Virus record (IMG/VR): IMGVR_UViG_3300024265_000085
Location: 1-47,338 of that record
Source of the DNA: a virus
Direction: 5' to 3' (one strand)
Length of the DNA stretch: 47,338 nucleotides
The first letter of the stretch is position 1; each line of letters starts with the position of its first letter. The notes beneath the pieces were generated by a model. That model ran no database searches. It was not told the origin of the DNA and saw nothing but the letters and a program-made list of their open reading frames with translations. Below, piece by piece: positions 15,184 to 24,600 of the stretch. Position numbers and translations under genes: made by a program.

Positions 15184-17696
15184 TGCCACAGAAAATCATC
15201 AAAAACGCATATAACGCAGGCGAACTGGGCGAACATCTCTCGGGCCGCCCAGACCTTGCCAAGTATTTCAACGGCTGTTCGCAGATGGTAAACTTCACAC
15301 CTCTGCCACAGGGCGGAGCGGTTAAACGTCCTGGCACTCAATATATCGCTACGGCAAAGGGAAAGAACAGACTCATACCATTTGAGTTTTCTGTGGCCGA
15401 TACACATATACTTGAATTCGGTGCCAATTATATTCGGTTCTACAAAGATGGCGCACAGACACTTATTGAAGGTGCCCCAAGTGTAACTTTGTCCATACGA
15501 AATGCTACATATAAGTGGACGGTTTCACCTGCTCAAGCCGGTGAATACTATGTCGAACTGGCTGGTGGTGGCGATCCATCCTTAATTGATCCACGTATAG
15601 TTACGGAAAATAGCGTTGACATGACAGAAGGGACATTAGGTTCTCTTGCGATAAGTGAGTGGGGTTATGGTGACAATGACACGCTCGGATACAGTACGAT
15701 TTATGTAAGATTGGCTGGAACAGATGACCCTGACGGCAAGGCAGTTGATTATGTAATTGCGGATTATATTTATGAGATATCGACTGAGTATAGTGAAGAT
15801 GAAGCATTTGAATTCCATTACGTTCAGTCCGCCGATGTTATGTATATTGCCCATGTAGACGTACATCCCCAGAAACTAAGCAGGTTCGGTGATACGGACT
15901 GGACGATTGCGGATGTGGTTTTTACGGATGGCCCGTTCCAGGATGAAAATACGGATGCCGCAGATACATTTGTATTTACACATGACGAAGTTGCGTTTGA
16001 TAGTGCTTTTTACCATGAAGTCGGTGCAGCGGGAACATTAGTTGCTACCGGGCATGAACCATTCCTCGGTACTGTTGCCGACGTTGGGACTAAATGGTTG
16101 CTAAAAAAGGCACGCACAGGAGATGTGTCGACAACAATCACGGAACCGGTAACATCTTTAGAGATACGAATAAAAGGTGATTTTTCGGTAGATGCGTCAG
16201 GGTTTAACGATAGTATGTCATTAACTTTAGAACGTAAAATCGGGGACGCAGACTGGCAAAATGTTCGGATATTTACCGCTGCTGTCGCGTTCTCTGGGAC
16301 AGAGTTAGAAGATGATGTATTTTATAGAATAACATGGATTGATCCTTTATCGAAAGTAACCGATGCAACCAAAGCAACACTGGCGGCACAAGATCAATTT
16401 TCTTTAGGGGTTGTGGAGATAACCGCCCACTCCAACACCACTTCTGCTACAGCGATTGTACGAAGTCGCACATTACACGATTTGGATGATCCGGTATCGC
16501 ATACAGACTTGCGGTTCGGCAACGCTTCCTCGCAGGATATATTGGTTGGCAGTGTCGCGCATGGATTATCGACAGGCGATCAAGTGCTTTTTAAGGATGT
16601 AGGCAATGCCAGCTTTAGTGGGCTAAACTACACGCTGGCAGATGACAATATTTATATTATAACAGAAGGTGTGGACGCCGATCACTTTACACTCGATGAT
16701 ACAGATGCGTTTATTCCCGGCAATGCCGCAGAGCAAACAGTAGATGTCGGCGTGTATTTTCTCGTAAAAGCTACGACTACAACCTCTATGTGGGCAGAAG
16801 GTTCATGGGGTATACGCAGGGGATATCCCAGAACTGTCAATTTCCACGAAGATAGATTATGGTGGGCGTCGAATGATAACCAACCGCAAACTTTATGGGG
16901 ATCACAAACTGCCAGATATGAGAATTATCTTGCAGGTGTATTTGATAATGAAGCAGTATTATTCACATTGAATGATCGTGATGTATCACAGATTCAATGG
17001 ATGGTATCTAAAACTTTAATGGCGGTTGGTACGGCAAGTAAAGAGTATGTTTTAAGCGCAGCCAATCCCGACGATCCGATAACTCCAAGTGACGTAAAAG
17101 CAAAGAACCAGTCCGCTTACGGCAGTAATACAATTCAACCCGTAATCCTTGAGGACGCGGTATTTTTCCATCAGAGATCGGGCAAGAAGTTGAGATCGCT
17201 TAAATTTGACTTGGCTACTTTCGCCCTTACCGCCTCTAATGCTTCGATCCTGAACCCGACAATATTGGAAGTAAGCGCAACAACAATGTCTGCACAGAAG
17301 ATACCGGACAGTATTGTGTGGATGACTCGTAGTGACGGTACATTATTAGGATTTACTTATGAGCCGGACGAAGATGTGTTAGGTTGGAGCAGGCATGTAA
17401 CAGGATCGTCGCTTTTGACACCTGTAGGAATATTCGAGAGTATTGCCAGAATAAGCGGTAGTATCGAAGATGAAATATGGGTATCGGTTAAGAGGGTAAT
17501 CAATACTGCCACAGTGAGATTGATTGAAAGGTTTAGTACGCGATTTTCAGACCAATTAGACGAAGCTATTCATGTTGACTCTTTTGTTCAGGATATAAGT
17601 GAGGCAGGTTCGCAGAATATAATATTAGCAAGTGACACCGTAAGATGTGGTGCTGGAAATTGTAATTCAAGTTTATGTGGCGGAACAATTCCGTAG
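15183..17696 (+). CDS. Tail tubular B-like protein, N-terminal and central part
   Basis: The 837-aa protein begins with the family signature AYNAGELGEHLSGRPDLAKYFNGC and FTPLPQGGAVKRPGTQYIA. Residues about 215-225 (FHYVQSADVMYIAHVDVHPQ) and about 570-640 (FHEDRLWWASNDNQPQTLWG, then a DRDVSQIQWMVSK stretch) fit beta-propeller-like nozzle repeats. Near residue 455-510 is an HGLSTGDQVLF...FTLDD module. The C-terminus stops at CGAGNCNSSLCGG, where homologues I know continue with an ATITGLDHLEG segment; that segment is in the gene at 18333. It would form the tail nozzle. Confidence 0.8.
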   Translation: MPQKIIKNAYNAGELGEHLSGRPDLAKYFNGCSQMVNFTPLPQGGAVKRPGTQYIATAKGKNRLIPFEFSVADTHILEFGANYIRFYKDGAQTLIEGAPSVTLSIRNATYKWTVSPAQAGEYYVELAGGGDPSLIDPRIVTENSVDMTEGTLGSLAISEWGYGDNDTLGYSTIYVRLAGTDDPDGKAVDYVIADYIYEISTEYSEDEAFEFHYVQSADVMYIAHVDVHPQKLSRFGDTDWTIADVVFTDGPFQDENTDAADTFVFTHDEVAFDSAFYHEVGAAGTLVATGHEPFLGTVADVGTKWLLKKARTGDVSTTITEPVTSLEIRIKGDFSVDASGFNDSMSLTLERKIGDADWQNVRIFTAAVAFSGTELEDDVFYRITWIDPLSKVTDATKATLAAQDQFSLGVVEITAHSNTTSATAIVRSRTLHDLDDPVSHTDLRFGNASSQDILVGSVAHGLSTGDQVLFKDVGNASFSGLNYTLADDNIYIITEGVDADHFTLDDTDAFIPGNAAEQTVDVGVYFLVKATTTTSMWAEGSWGIRRGYPRTVNFHEDRLWWASNDNQPQTLWGSQTARYENYLAGVFDNEAVLFTLNDRDVSQIQWMVSKTLMAVGTASKEYVLSAANPDDPITPSDVKAKNQSAYGSNTIQPVILEDAVFFHQRSGKKLRSLKFDLATFALTASNASILNPTILEVSATTMSAQKIPDSIVWMTRSDGTLLGFTYEPDEDVLGWSRHVTGSSLLTPVGIFESIARISGSIEDEIWVSVKRVINTATVRLIERFSTRFSDQLDEAIHVDSFVQDISEAGSQNIILASDTVRCGAGNCNSSLCGGTIP

Positions 17697-17705
17697 GAGA
17701 TTATT

Positions 17706-18107
17706 ATGGGCGCATGGCCAGAAAATGGCGTAGAAGATTGGAATACAGATATGAGGGCTCACCTAACTATTGGGCATGAGTTATCGGATGGTACACATAA
17801 AAAAGCTCAAATGCTTACGGATATGGAATGGGACCCAACTGCTTATACGGGTGGCGAAACTACTACGTATCCCAATGCCTTTATAATTAAAGGTGGACTG
17901 AAGACAGGAACAGGGGCTAAAACTATAACTTTCGGAACTGCTTTCCCGAACGCTTGTATAAGTCTTACGTTTACAGATGTTGCACCTGCGGCTACTGCGG
18001 GCGGTACGAATAATACTGTGGTTTCACTTAGCGCCGCATCTGCCGATGTATGGATAAATACTGATGCAGATGTAACAGGTGCGTATTGGATAGCGATAGG
18101 GTGGTAA
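17706..18107 (+). CDS. Lectin-like tail protein inserted in the tail tubular B region
   Basis: This 133-aa protein has an N-terminal polar segment (MGAWPENGVEDWNTDMRAHL) and a beta-sandwich-like C-terminal half: KTITFGTAFPNACISLTF, later DVTGAYWIAIGW. The F-x-x-x-F-P-x-x-x-x-x-T-F strand and the terminal WIAIGW match the pattern of H-type-lectin-like ends of phage tail proteins, so glycan binding is plausible. It starts nine bases after the tail tubular B stop, in the same frame, and is followed by another small gene before that protein's missing C-terminal part. Confidence 0.6.
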   Translation: MGAWPENGVEDWNTDMRAHLTIGHELSDGTHKKAQMLTDMEWDPTAYTGGETTTYPNAFIIKGGLKTGTGAKTITFGTAFPNACISLTFTDVAPAATAGGTNNTVVSLSAASADVWINTDADVTGAYWIAIGW

Positions 18108-18108
18108 T

Positions 18109-18333
18109 ATGAAAAAAATAGGATTAGCTTCTGGCAAAGTTCTTGTATCTCTAACCCAGCAGGAGTTCAAGAAATTAACGAAACAGAACCATGATGATGT
18201 ACCGGACGGAACGGAAATGGATTCAGACTGGCTTACCGATTTGATACAGTGGGCCAAAGATGAAGATGCCGGTTTGAAGAAGATCAAAAAAGATGCCGAG
18301 GATTTGGCGGCCAGTATCGGGAATATAACTTAA
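18109..18333 (+). CDS. 74-aa hypothetical tail-cluster protein
   Basis: It starts one base after the lectin-like gene. The product is charged and mostly helical (LTQQEFKKLTKQNHDD ... DLIQWAKDEDAGLKKIKKDA), with no cysteines or membrane segment. Its last base overlaps the next start (TAATG). With the lectin-like gene it forms the two-gene insertion that separates the parts of the tail tubular B-like protein. It may be a linker or chaperone for the tail tip; this is inference from position. Confidence 0.6.
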   Translation: MKKIGLASGKVLVSLTQQEFKKLTKQNHDDVPDGTEMDSDWLTDLIQWAKDEDAGLKKIKKDAEDLAASIGNIT

Positions 18334-19004
18334 TGGCAGATCAGATTGTATATCTTCCAAATCATGGTTACGGTAATGATGATCCGCTATTCGTATCATG
18401 GTTCAATGATATCTTCTACGTATCTGACAAGACAGCCAATTCATTTAAATTAGCATTTGAATCTGGCGGGTCTGCTCTGGCGCAAGTCAATCGTGGAAAT
18501 ACGTCTATTACCGATGGTTATGTCAGAGAAGATGATGGCGATGCCGCAAGCGCAACAATAACCGGATTAGACCATCTTGAAGGCGAGTTGGTATATGTAA
18601 TGTCAAGTGGTGCATTCGTAGGCGCATTTACAGTATCAAGTGGACAGATAACCGTTCCTAATGCAGTCACAACCTATCAGGTAGGGTTACTTTACAGTGC
18701 TAAAATAAGGACTATGCGGTTAGAAATACCAACTGCACCAACTAACCAATCACGGATAAAAAGAATAAATGAAACCGTTCTGAGGGCGTTAAGGTCAAAG
18801 AATGTTAAAGCTGGACAGGAATATGGCGGTAGAGAATATTTAACTGAAATGGAATTTGAATACTCTAATAATTCAGAAGATAAAACGATACCGACAGAGG
18901 GTGGGTTTACCGAAGATGCCTATACTGTAATCAGGTCTGACACGCCATTCCCTGCTACGGCATTGGCAACTATTGTCTCTTTTGAGATAGAGGAGAGAAG
19001 ATGA
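18333..19004 (+). CDS. Tail tubular B-like protein, C-terminal part as a separate gene
   Basis: The 223-aa protein opens with a beta module (NHGYGNDDPLFVSWFNDIFY...TANSFKLAF) similar to the HGL...FTLDD module inside the 15183 gene. It then has the segment ATITGLDHLEGELVYVMSSG, followed by VTTYQVGLLYSAKIRTMRLE. In the single-chain homologues I know, that segment follows the propeller part. It ends with a long strand region (DTPFPATALATIVSFEIEER). Thus the C-terminal nozzle domain is a separate polypeptide here, probably assembling with the larger protein. Confidence 0.75.
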   Translation: MADQIVYLPNHGYGNDDPLFVSWFNDIFYVSDKTANSFKLAFESGGSALAQVNRGNTSITDGYVREDDGDAASATITGLDHLEGELVYVMSSGAFVGAFTVSSGQITVPNAVTTYQVGLLYSAKIRTMRLEIPTAPTNQSRIKRINETVLRALRSKNVKAGQEYGGREYLTEMEFEYSNNSEDKTIPTEGGFTEDAYTVIRSDTPFPATALATIVSFEIEERR

Positions 19005-19393
19005 TATTGCGAGACTTCAGACCGGAAGATTTAAGAGATGTAAAGGCAATAGAACCTTTCATGGCAAATCCTCAAGGATGGGAGGAAGTTGTCGAGAATT
19101 CAATTGCAATTACAGCGGAAGTAAACGGCAAACCGATAGCATGTGGTGGTGTAGTGGTGGGCAAAGAGGCCGTATTCTGGGCGCGTTCCAGCGGTAAATG
19201 CAAGACAAAAGTGTATCGGGGCCTGAAAGAAGGGTTAAGGATATTGACTGAATCTCTCGGCGATATGGTATACTCGGCTATAATTCTGGACGGATTTAAG
19301 ATGGGAGACAGATTGGCGAGAAGGTTGGGATTCAGAAAGACAGGCACGACAATTGAACATGACAATCATATATATCACAGGTATGTATTATGA
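19001..19393 (+). CDS. GNAT-like protein at the T7 gp13 position
   Basis: This 130-aa protein has a GNAT-type layout: N-terminal RDFRPEDLRDVKAIEPFM, strand EVNGKPIACGGVVVG, a helix around residues 70-85, and a C-terminal signature GDRLARRLGFRKTGTTIEHD. In T7-like phages a small acetyltransferase-like protein (T7 gp13) lies here and is needed for virion assembly; activity is not shown. The acetyl-CoA loop (Q/RxxGxG/A) is not well kept, so catalysis is doubtful. It overlaps both neighbours by four bases. Confidence 0.75.
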   Translation: MILRDFRPEDLRDVKAIEPFMANPQGWEEVVENSIAITAEVNGKPIACGGVVVGKEAVFWARSSGKCKTKVYRGLKEGLRILTESLGDMVYSAIILDGFKMGDRLARRLGFRKTGTTIEHDNHIYHRYVL

Positions 19394-19974
19394 GTTTGGC
19401 AGTACTATTATTGGTGGCTGGCGGTGCTGCATTGGCCGCCAGCGAGATAGAGAAAGGCAGAGCGGCTGAACGCGAAGGCAGAGCGTCTAAAAAGCTCGCT
19501 GAATTCAATGCTCGCCAATTGGAGAGGGAAGCTAAATCTACACAAGAAGCCGCTGCCTTTGAAGAACAGCGTGTCGCCAAAGCAGAAAAGATTACGCTCG
19601 GCGCCCAGATAGCAAGAGGGGGGAAGGCTGGCGTTACATTAGAGGGTAGTCCTATCGCTGTGCTTGCCGACATAGCCTCCAGCTTCGCCATAGACAGGGC
19701 TTTAACTCTAAGGAGAGGATTGCTTGGTGCTAAGGCTTTAGAGACTCAGGCGACCATACAGAGGCGTCAGGGGCAAATGGCGAAGGCAAGAGGTAAGGCG
19801 GCAAAAAGGGTTTCTCTGTTGAAAGCTGGCGGTACGCTCGCAACAACTTTTGGGACGGGCGGTCTATCGGCTGGCGGTGGGGCGGGGACGGGAACTTCTA
19901 TTGCGAGCGGTGGCGGGGTAAGTTCGTCTACTGCATCGGGGACAGCGTTTCCAACAACAGGTGCCTTCTTTTAG
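19390..19974 (+). CDS. Internal virion protein, T7 gp14-like
   Basis: The 194-aa protein starts with a hydrophobic Ala-rich helix (MSLAVLLLVAGGAALAASEI). It continues with long basic/Ala helices (KKLAEFNARQLEREAKSTQE) and a segment RGGKAGVTLEGSPIAVLADI (about 75-100) of the type seen in gp14-like ejection proteins. The end is low-complexity Gly/Ser/Thr. It would be ejected on infection and form the pore through the outer membrane together with the next two proteins. Confidence 0.75.
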   Translation: MSLAVLLLVAGGAALAASEIEKGRAAEREGRASKKLAEFNARQLEREAKSTQEAAAFEEQRVAKAEKITLGAQIARGGKAGVTLEGSPIAVLADIASSFAIDRALTLRRGLLGAKALETQATIQRRQGQMAKARGKAAKRVSLLKAGGTLATTFGTGGLSAGGGAGTGTSIASGGGVSSSTASGTAFPTTGAFF

Positions 19975-19983
19975 GATCGTAAT

Positions 19984-21633
19984 ATGCCAAGAATATCACA
20001 AGCAGGAATACCAATACAACAAGCGGTAACGCAGGATATTCGGGTCGATCTGGGTCCGTCGATAGGTGAAGGCTTGCAGGCGGTTGGTGCTGCTGCCATA
20101 GGGGTAGGCAGGCAACTGCAAGAAGAAGAGAAGGTTCAAAAACTTCTTGATGAAAAGATGCAGAATCAAATTGATATCAGTGGCAGAATAGATTCCGCCG
20201 GTATCAGGTCAGTTACAGATACGAATATTGAACGACTTATGTTCCAGAGCCCTGACCCGACTACATGGGAGAGTATAGTCAAGGAGCAGTTCCAGCAAGC
20301 ATCTGCCGATTTAACTAAAATAGAGATGTCCGACGAAACAAGAGCGGTCCAGATTAAACTGTTGGAAATAGATTTAGCTGAGAAGTTGGCATCCACTCAA
20401 GGCAGAGCGGTAGTGCAAAAGGCGGCAGACAATAGATTCAAAGCTACCGCTGAATTGATAAGCGCAATGGGCACTGGGAAGCTGGATGATATCGCAATTG
20501 CAGAAGATAACTTGCGAAGCGTGTTAGACGATACGATTGCCTTAGAAGAAGAAACAGATGCTATAATCAAGGCCGTAAAAGAAAAAGGGAATGATGAATT
20601 CGTTAAGACTGTGGCGGGGGTTGGATTTGCCGCATGGGAGCGAACGGTCACAAAAGAAAATCCCCAAGGCGACTTAGCGGTTGCGTTTGCCGCAATAGAT
20701 GAGTTGAACTTGCCGGAAGCAGACAAGGCCGTTGCAGAGTCCCAGATGAGGACCAGGGTTACGAACCGAAGAGCCGAGAATACACTAAAACTGGAAGCAC
20801 AACAGGAGCAACAATTAGACGACATAAACCAGTTAATCTACTTCGACAAGAATTATGATGCGGCGATGAAAGCAGTAGACGCTTCGAGTCTGGACGAAAA
20901 GGCACAGTCCTCATTGTTTGCTGACATTCAAAGACGGGCAGCAGCAGCAGTTAAGCATAAAGACATAGTAACGGACAGGTCTGTTTTTGAAAGGCTGTAT
21001 AATGACGCGCTCGGTATATGGAAAGGGTCTGTCAGAAAGAGAGATTTCAACGAAGACTTGAGAAATAATTCCCGGTTTTTAGGTGACGAGGACTATCAGG
21101 AACTGCTCAAAATAGCAGCGACCACGCTAAAGACATCACAGGCTTCCGCGCTGAGCAATGCTGACAGGGAGGCGGGGAGGTTGCTGGTTAATCATGTTGA
21201 CGAGCCTGCCTACGCACAGTTCCTTGCTGATTCAATGCGGGGGCTGAAACCGGATGCGGCAAAACTATTTGAAAGTGAAGCTAATGAAATTCGCCAGTTA
21301 CAATTCTGGAACTTGTCATTATACAATAAGGACTTGCGGGATTGGATAACTGAGAACCCTGACAAGCTAGGGAGAGAGTTTGCCCAATACGCCAATCAAC
21401 AGAAGATGATCTATTGGAGCAAGAGCATAGAGGACATTCGGGCAACAAAGGCGGAGGGCGAACAGGTCCGGTCTACGTTAAGGGAATTGCAGGCCGAAAC
21501 TGACAAGGCTAAACAAGACCCTATCAAGGCGCCAGCCGTGCCACCGACGATTACGACGCAGGCCGCTTACGACAAGTTGCCAAGCGGCTCAAGATATATA
21601 GACCGTAACGGAAGGATATCGGTAAAGAGATAA
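19984..21633 (+). CDS. Internal virion protein, T7 gp15-like
   Basis: This 549-aa, almost wholly alpha-helical, acidic protein begins MPRISQAGIPIQQAVTQDIR, followed by LGPSIGEGLQAVGAAAIGVG and long coiled helices. The N-terminal layout is the usual one for gp15-like internal core proteins of podoviruses. With its neighbours it would form the ejectosome that spans the periplasm. The stop and next start nearly overlap (TAATGG). Two short LEEETDAIIKAVKEKGNDEF-type helical segments are visible; no enzyme motif. Confidence 0.75.
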   Translation: MPRISQAGIPIQQAVTQDIRVDLGPSIGEGLQAVGAAAIGVGRQLQEEEKVQKLLDEKMQNQIDISGRIDSAGIRSVTDTNIERLMFQSPDPTTWESIVKEQFQQASADLTKIEMSDETRAVQIKLLEIDLAEKLASTQGRAVVQKAADNRFKATAELISAMGTGKLDDIAIAEDNLRSVLDDTIALEEETDAIIKAVKEKGNDEFVKTVAGVGFAAWERTVTKENPQGDLAVAFAAIDELNLPEADKAVAESQMRTRVTNRRAENTLKLEAQQEQQLDDINQLIYFDKNYDAAMKAVDASSLDEKAQSSLFADIQRRAAAAVKHKDIVTDRSVFERLYNDALGIWKGSVRKRDFNEDLRNNSRFLGDEDYQELLKIAATTLKTSQASALSNADREAGRLLVNHVDEPAYAQFLADSMRGLKPDAAKLFESEANEIRQLQFWNLSLYNKDLRDWITENPDKLGREFAQYANQQKMIYWSKSIEDIRATKAEGEQVRSTLRELQAETDKAKQDPIKAPAVPPTITTQAAYDKLPSGSRYIDRNGRISVKR

Positions 21634-24600
21634 TGGCTGTAGCGGTAAGCAAATTTGATCCCCAAGGACCCGGTTTTGACATAGAAACATTCAAGGAATC
21701 GGGGGGCATCCCCGATCCATCGGGCCACATGGGAAGTCTTGACCCCAGAACTGGCATGGTGCTAAAGGGCGTGCAGCATCCGACATTTCACAAGACCATA
21801 GAGGCAGAAGAAAAGTTAGGGAATAAAATAGTACGTCGCGGTAACAGGTTATTTTCCGTTCCCAAATCAGCAGCAGGCACGCCTGTAAACGAATTCGGCG
21901 ATGAAGTTGTTGAAGAGGTGAATGAGTTCGGTGATCCTGTGGGGGTTTCTGTTATTCAACCTATCGCCGAACCTATCCCGCCAGAGCAGGCATTCGATTT
22001 AATGGGCAGGCAATGGGACGCTGCTATCGAAAACGACGTGCCTTTGTACATAGCACAGCAATGGTTCTATGACGCCCAGATTGCTGCAACCGACCCCGAT
22101 TCGTTTGCCGAACCCGTGCCGGATAACAGAACGGGGTTTAGTGAGAACTTCAAAGATCAATGGACGTTTGGAAAAGGTATAACAAAAATTCCGGTGGTTG
22201 GCGGCGTATTAGGGATTAAGGAAAACATAGAAACAATCCAGGCGGCCAACAGGCTACTTGACGAAGAATTTGATTACGACGCATGGAACAGGAAATCAGA
22301 AGAGGTCAACAGGAAAACAGGCGCACCCGGCATGGTGTTCACTATCTCAAGAGAAAGAGATATGGAGCTAATGGCACAAGCCATAAAGGATTTAGAGTTT
22401 GAGTCCAAGGGTAAGACGGTTCGCGGCAAAGTAGCTGTGGGGGTGTCGCAGTTGCCAACATGGATGATCGAGTTCGCTGCGACTGGCGGGCTTGCGAGTA
22501 TTGGTGACGATATAGCACAGAGGGTCGGGCGAAAGCTGCTCAGGAAACATGTTGAAACTTTAGCAGGTAAAGCGGTACTGAAAACATCCGGGCTGGTTGT
22601 GGGTGCAGTTGTGAGGACTTCTACAGGACTACTTCCAAGGGTAGGTGAAAAAGCAACAGAGAGGCAGGCATTGATAGCTCTCGGTGTTTCCGGCGAAGAA
22701 GGTTGGGCGACGAGTCTCTCTAAGGCATGGGGTACTATAGCCATTGAATCGCTCTCTGAGGAGACAGGGGGTCTAATCACGAAGGGACTAAGTAAGGGTT
22801 TGGCTAAGTTGCCGTTCGGTGCTAAGTTTATGACCGGACTACAAAAGGAATGGTCTGCTATCACTGGTGGTACGGCGGATAACTTCGCAACGAAGATGCT
22901 CGCTAAAGGTGGATATTCATCTATCATTGGCGAGATTGGCGAAGAACGGTTGGGCACTCTGCTCAGGGAACTTACGGGCGTATCCGATAGAGAGGGTAAT
23001 CCGGCGAAAAGAATGTGGGAGGGAATGAAAGAGGACTTCGACCCGGAGAACCTTGCCGCTGAGGTAATTACTATTCTTGCACCCGCTTCTGTGAGGCGGG
23101 GTATGACTATGGGCATCTCATTGAGCAAAGGCCCTGATGTGCCTACAGAGGCCGAACAGCTTGACGCGGCTGTTGGGGTCGGACCTATAGCGTTTGACAC
23201 GCCAGAGGACGCACAGGGCTACGCAGAGAGGGTTAAGAAGGTAGCTGTAAGGGAAGGCGAGGATGTCGCTGTAGATGTTGACCCTGCTGATAATACGGTT
23301 ACGGTTGATGAGGTTGTTGAGCCCTTGGTAGACGAGAAGGGCGTGCAGGCATTGTCAAAAACAGAAGGCAAGCCTATCTTGTCTCGTTCAAGCATACATG
23401 ATGATATTATACGACTCTCATTTGACGCTCTCGGAGAAACACCTACGGCAGAAGAATTAAAAGAGATGCTGGCAACGGAAGGCGTAAGGCTAAGTGTCCA
23501 GAGATTTGAAACAGATATTGTGTCAGGTACTCAAGGCGTTGTGAGGTATCGTGTTGATGTTTCCGATTTGGAAGGCCGCTCATCGTCAAAACTTGCAAAA
23601 GAGGTGTTCGACACGAAAATAGGTACAGAGAATTTCTTTAGAGCCGAAACCACTCTTGAACGGGAGATACCTTTAAAAGAAAGATTCAAGGCTGTGCAAC
23701 AAGCCGCAGTTGCTCGACAGGTTGGAGTCGTTCCCGCAAAAGCAGGCGAGCCAATACCTAAACTGGTAGAACCCAAGCCAACCAAACCAAAGAAACCAAA
23801 GGCCAAACCGGAACCTATCCTTGTTGACGGCAAAGACCCTGCAGAGAAGATACTTGCTGCGCTGGAAACGGCGAAAGAAGTTCAGCCCAAGACGGAAGCG
23901 GAGAAGAAAGCAGAGTTGCGCAAAAGGGTTGGTGCTGCTGCGGGTACAGCAGAGTCATTGATACGAAAAGGTAATCCAACAAGAGAAGCTGTCTTGAAGT
24001 CTACCGGATTACTCAAGGGGCCTCTTACTGATTACGACCTTGTGTTTGAATCTATTGAAGATCAACTCACCACCGAAGAAAAAGAGGCCGCGTACCAACG
24101 GATATACAGTCACCCCGACCTGAAATACTTTGGTGTTCTCAATACGACCACTTCTCTTGATAAGCTTTTGGCGGGAACGGCACTGACCCCCGGTGATGTC
24201 AAGAATATAGAGTTAGTATTCGGTAAAACATTCAAGCCGATTACGGACGTAAGGCAAATACGGGGCGACCTTTACGATAAGATGCTGACTCTGTGGAAAG
24301 CAGGGTTACTCACAGGCATTAAAACATCGGGTATCAATATCCTGTCTAATACGACACACGCCATATCGGAGACAGCGGCTAATATTCCGGGGGCGTTAAT
24401 AGACAGGGCTATCTCGCTCCACACCGGCGAACGGGCACTTGTGCTTGCTACCAAAAAAGGAACGGTTGCCGGTGTCGTTAAGGGTATTAAGGAGGGCTGG
24501 AAGTATTTCAGGACAGGGCAGAGCGAAAGAAATGTCGGGGCCAAGTTAGATTATACCGATGTGTTTTTCGGTAATAGCAGGATAGCTAAAGCGTTTCAGG

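Noticed and set aside
17694-17705. In-frame TAG followed by nine bases and an in-frame ATG (also at 9108-9120 and 19972-19984), suggesting amber readthrough
   Set aside because: Each TAG is part of a TAGGA ribosome site for the next gene; one in three gaps is in frame by chance, and other TAG-ended genes (1608, 13179) are out of frame.
22274-23200. 308-aa leftward open frame within the 1447-aa gene (also 24989-25885)
   Set aside because: Low-complexity Ser/Pro-rich shadow of a strong coding frame, no ribosome site.
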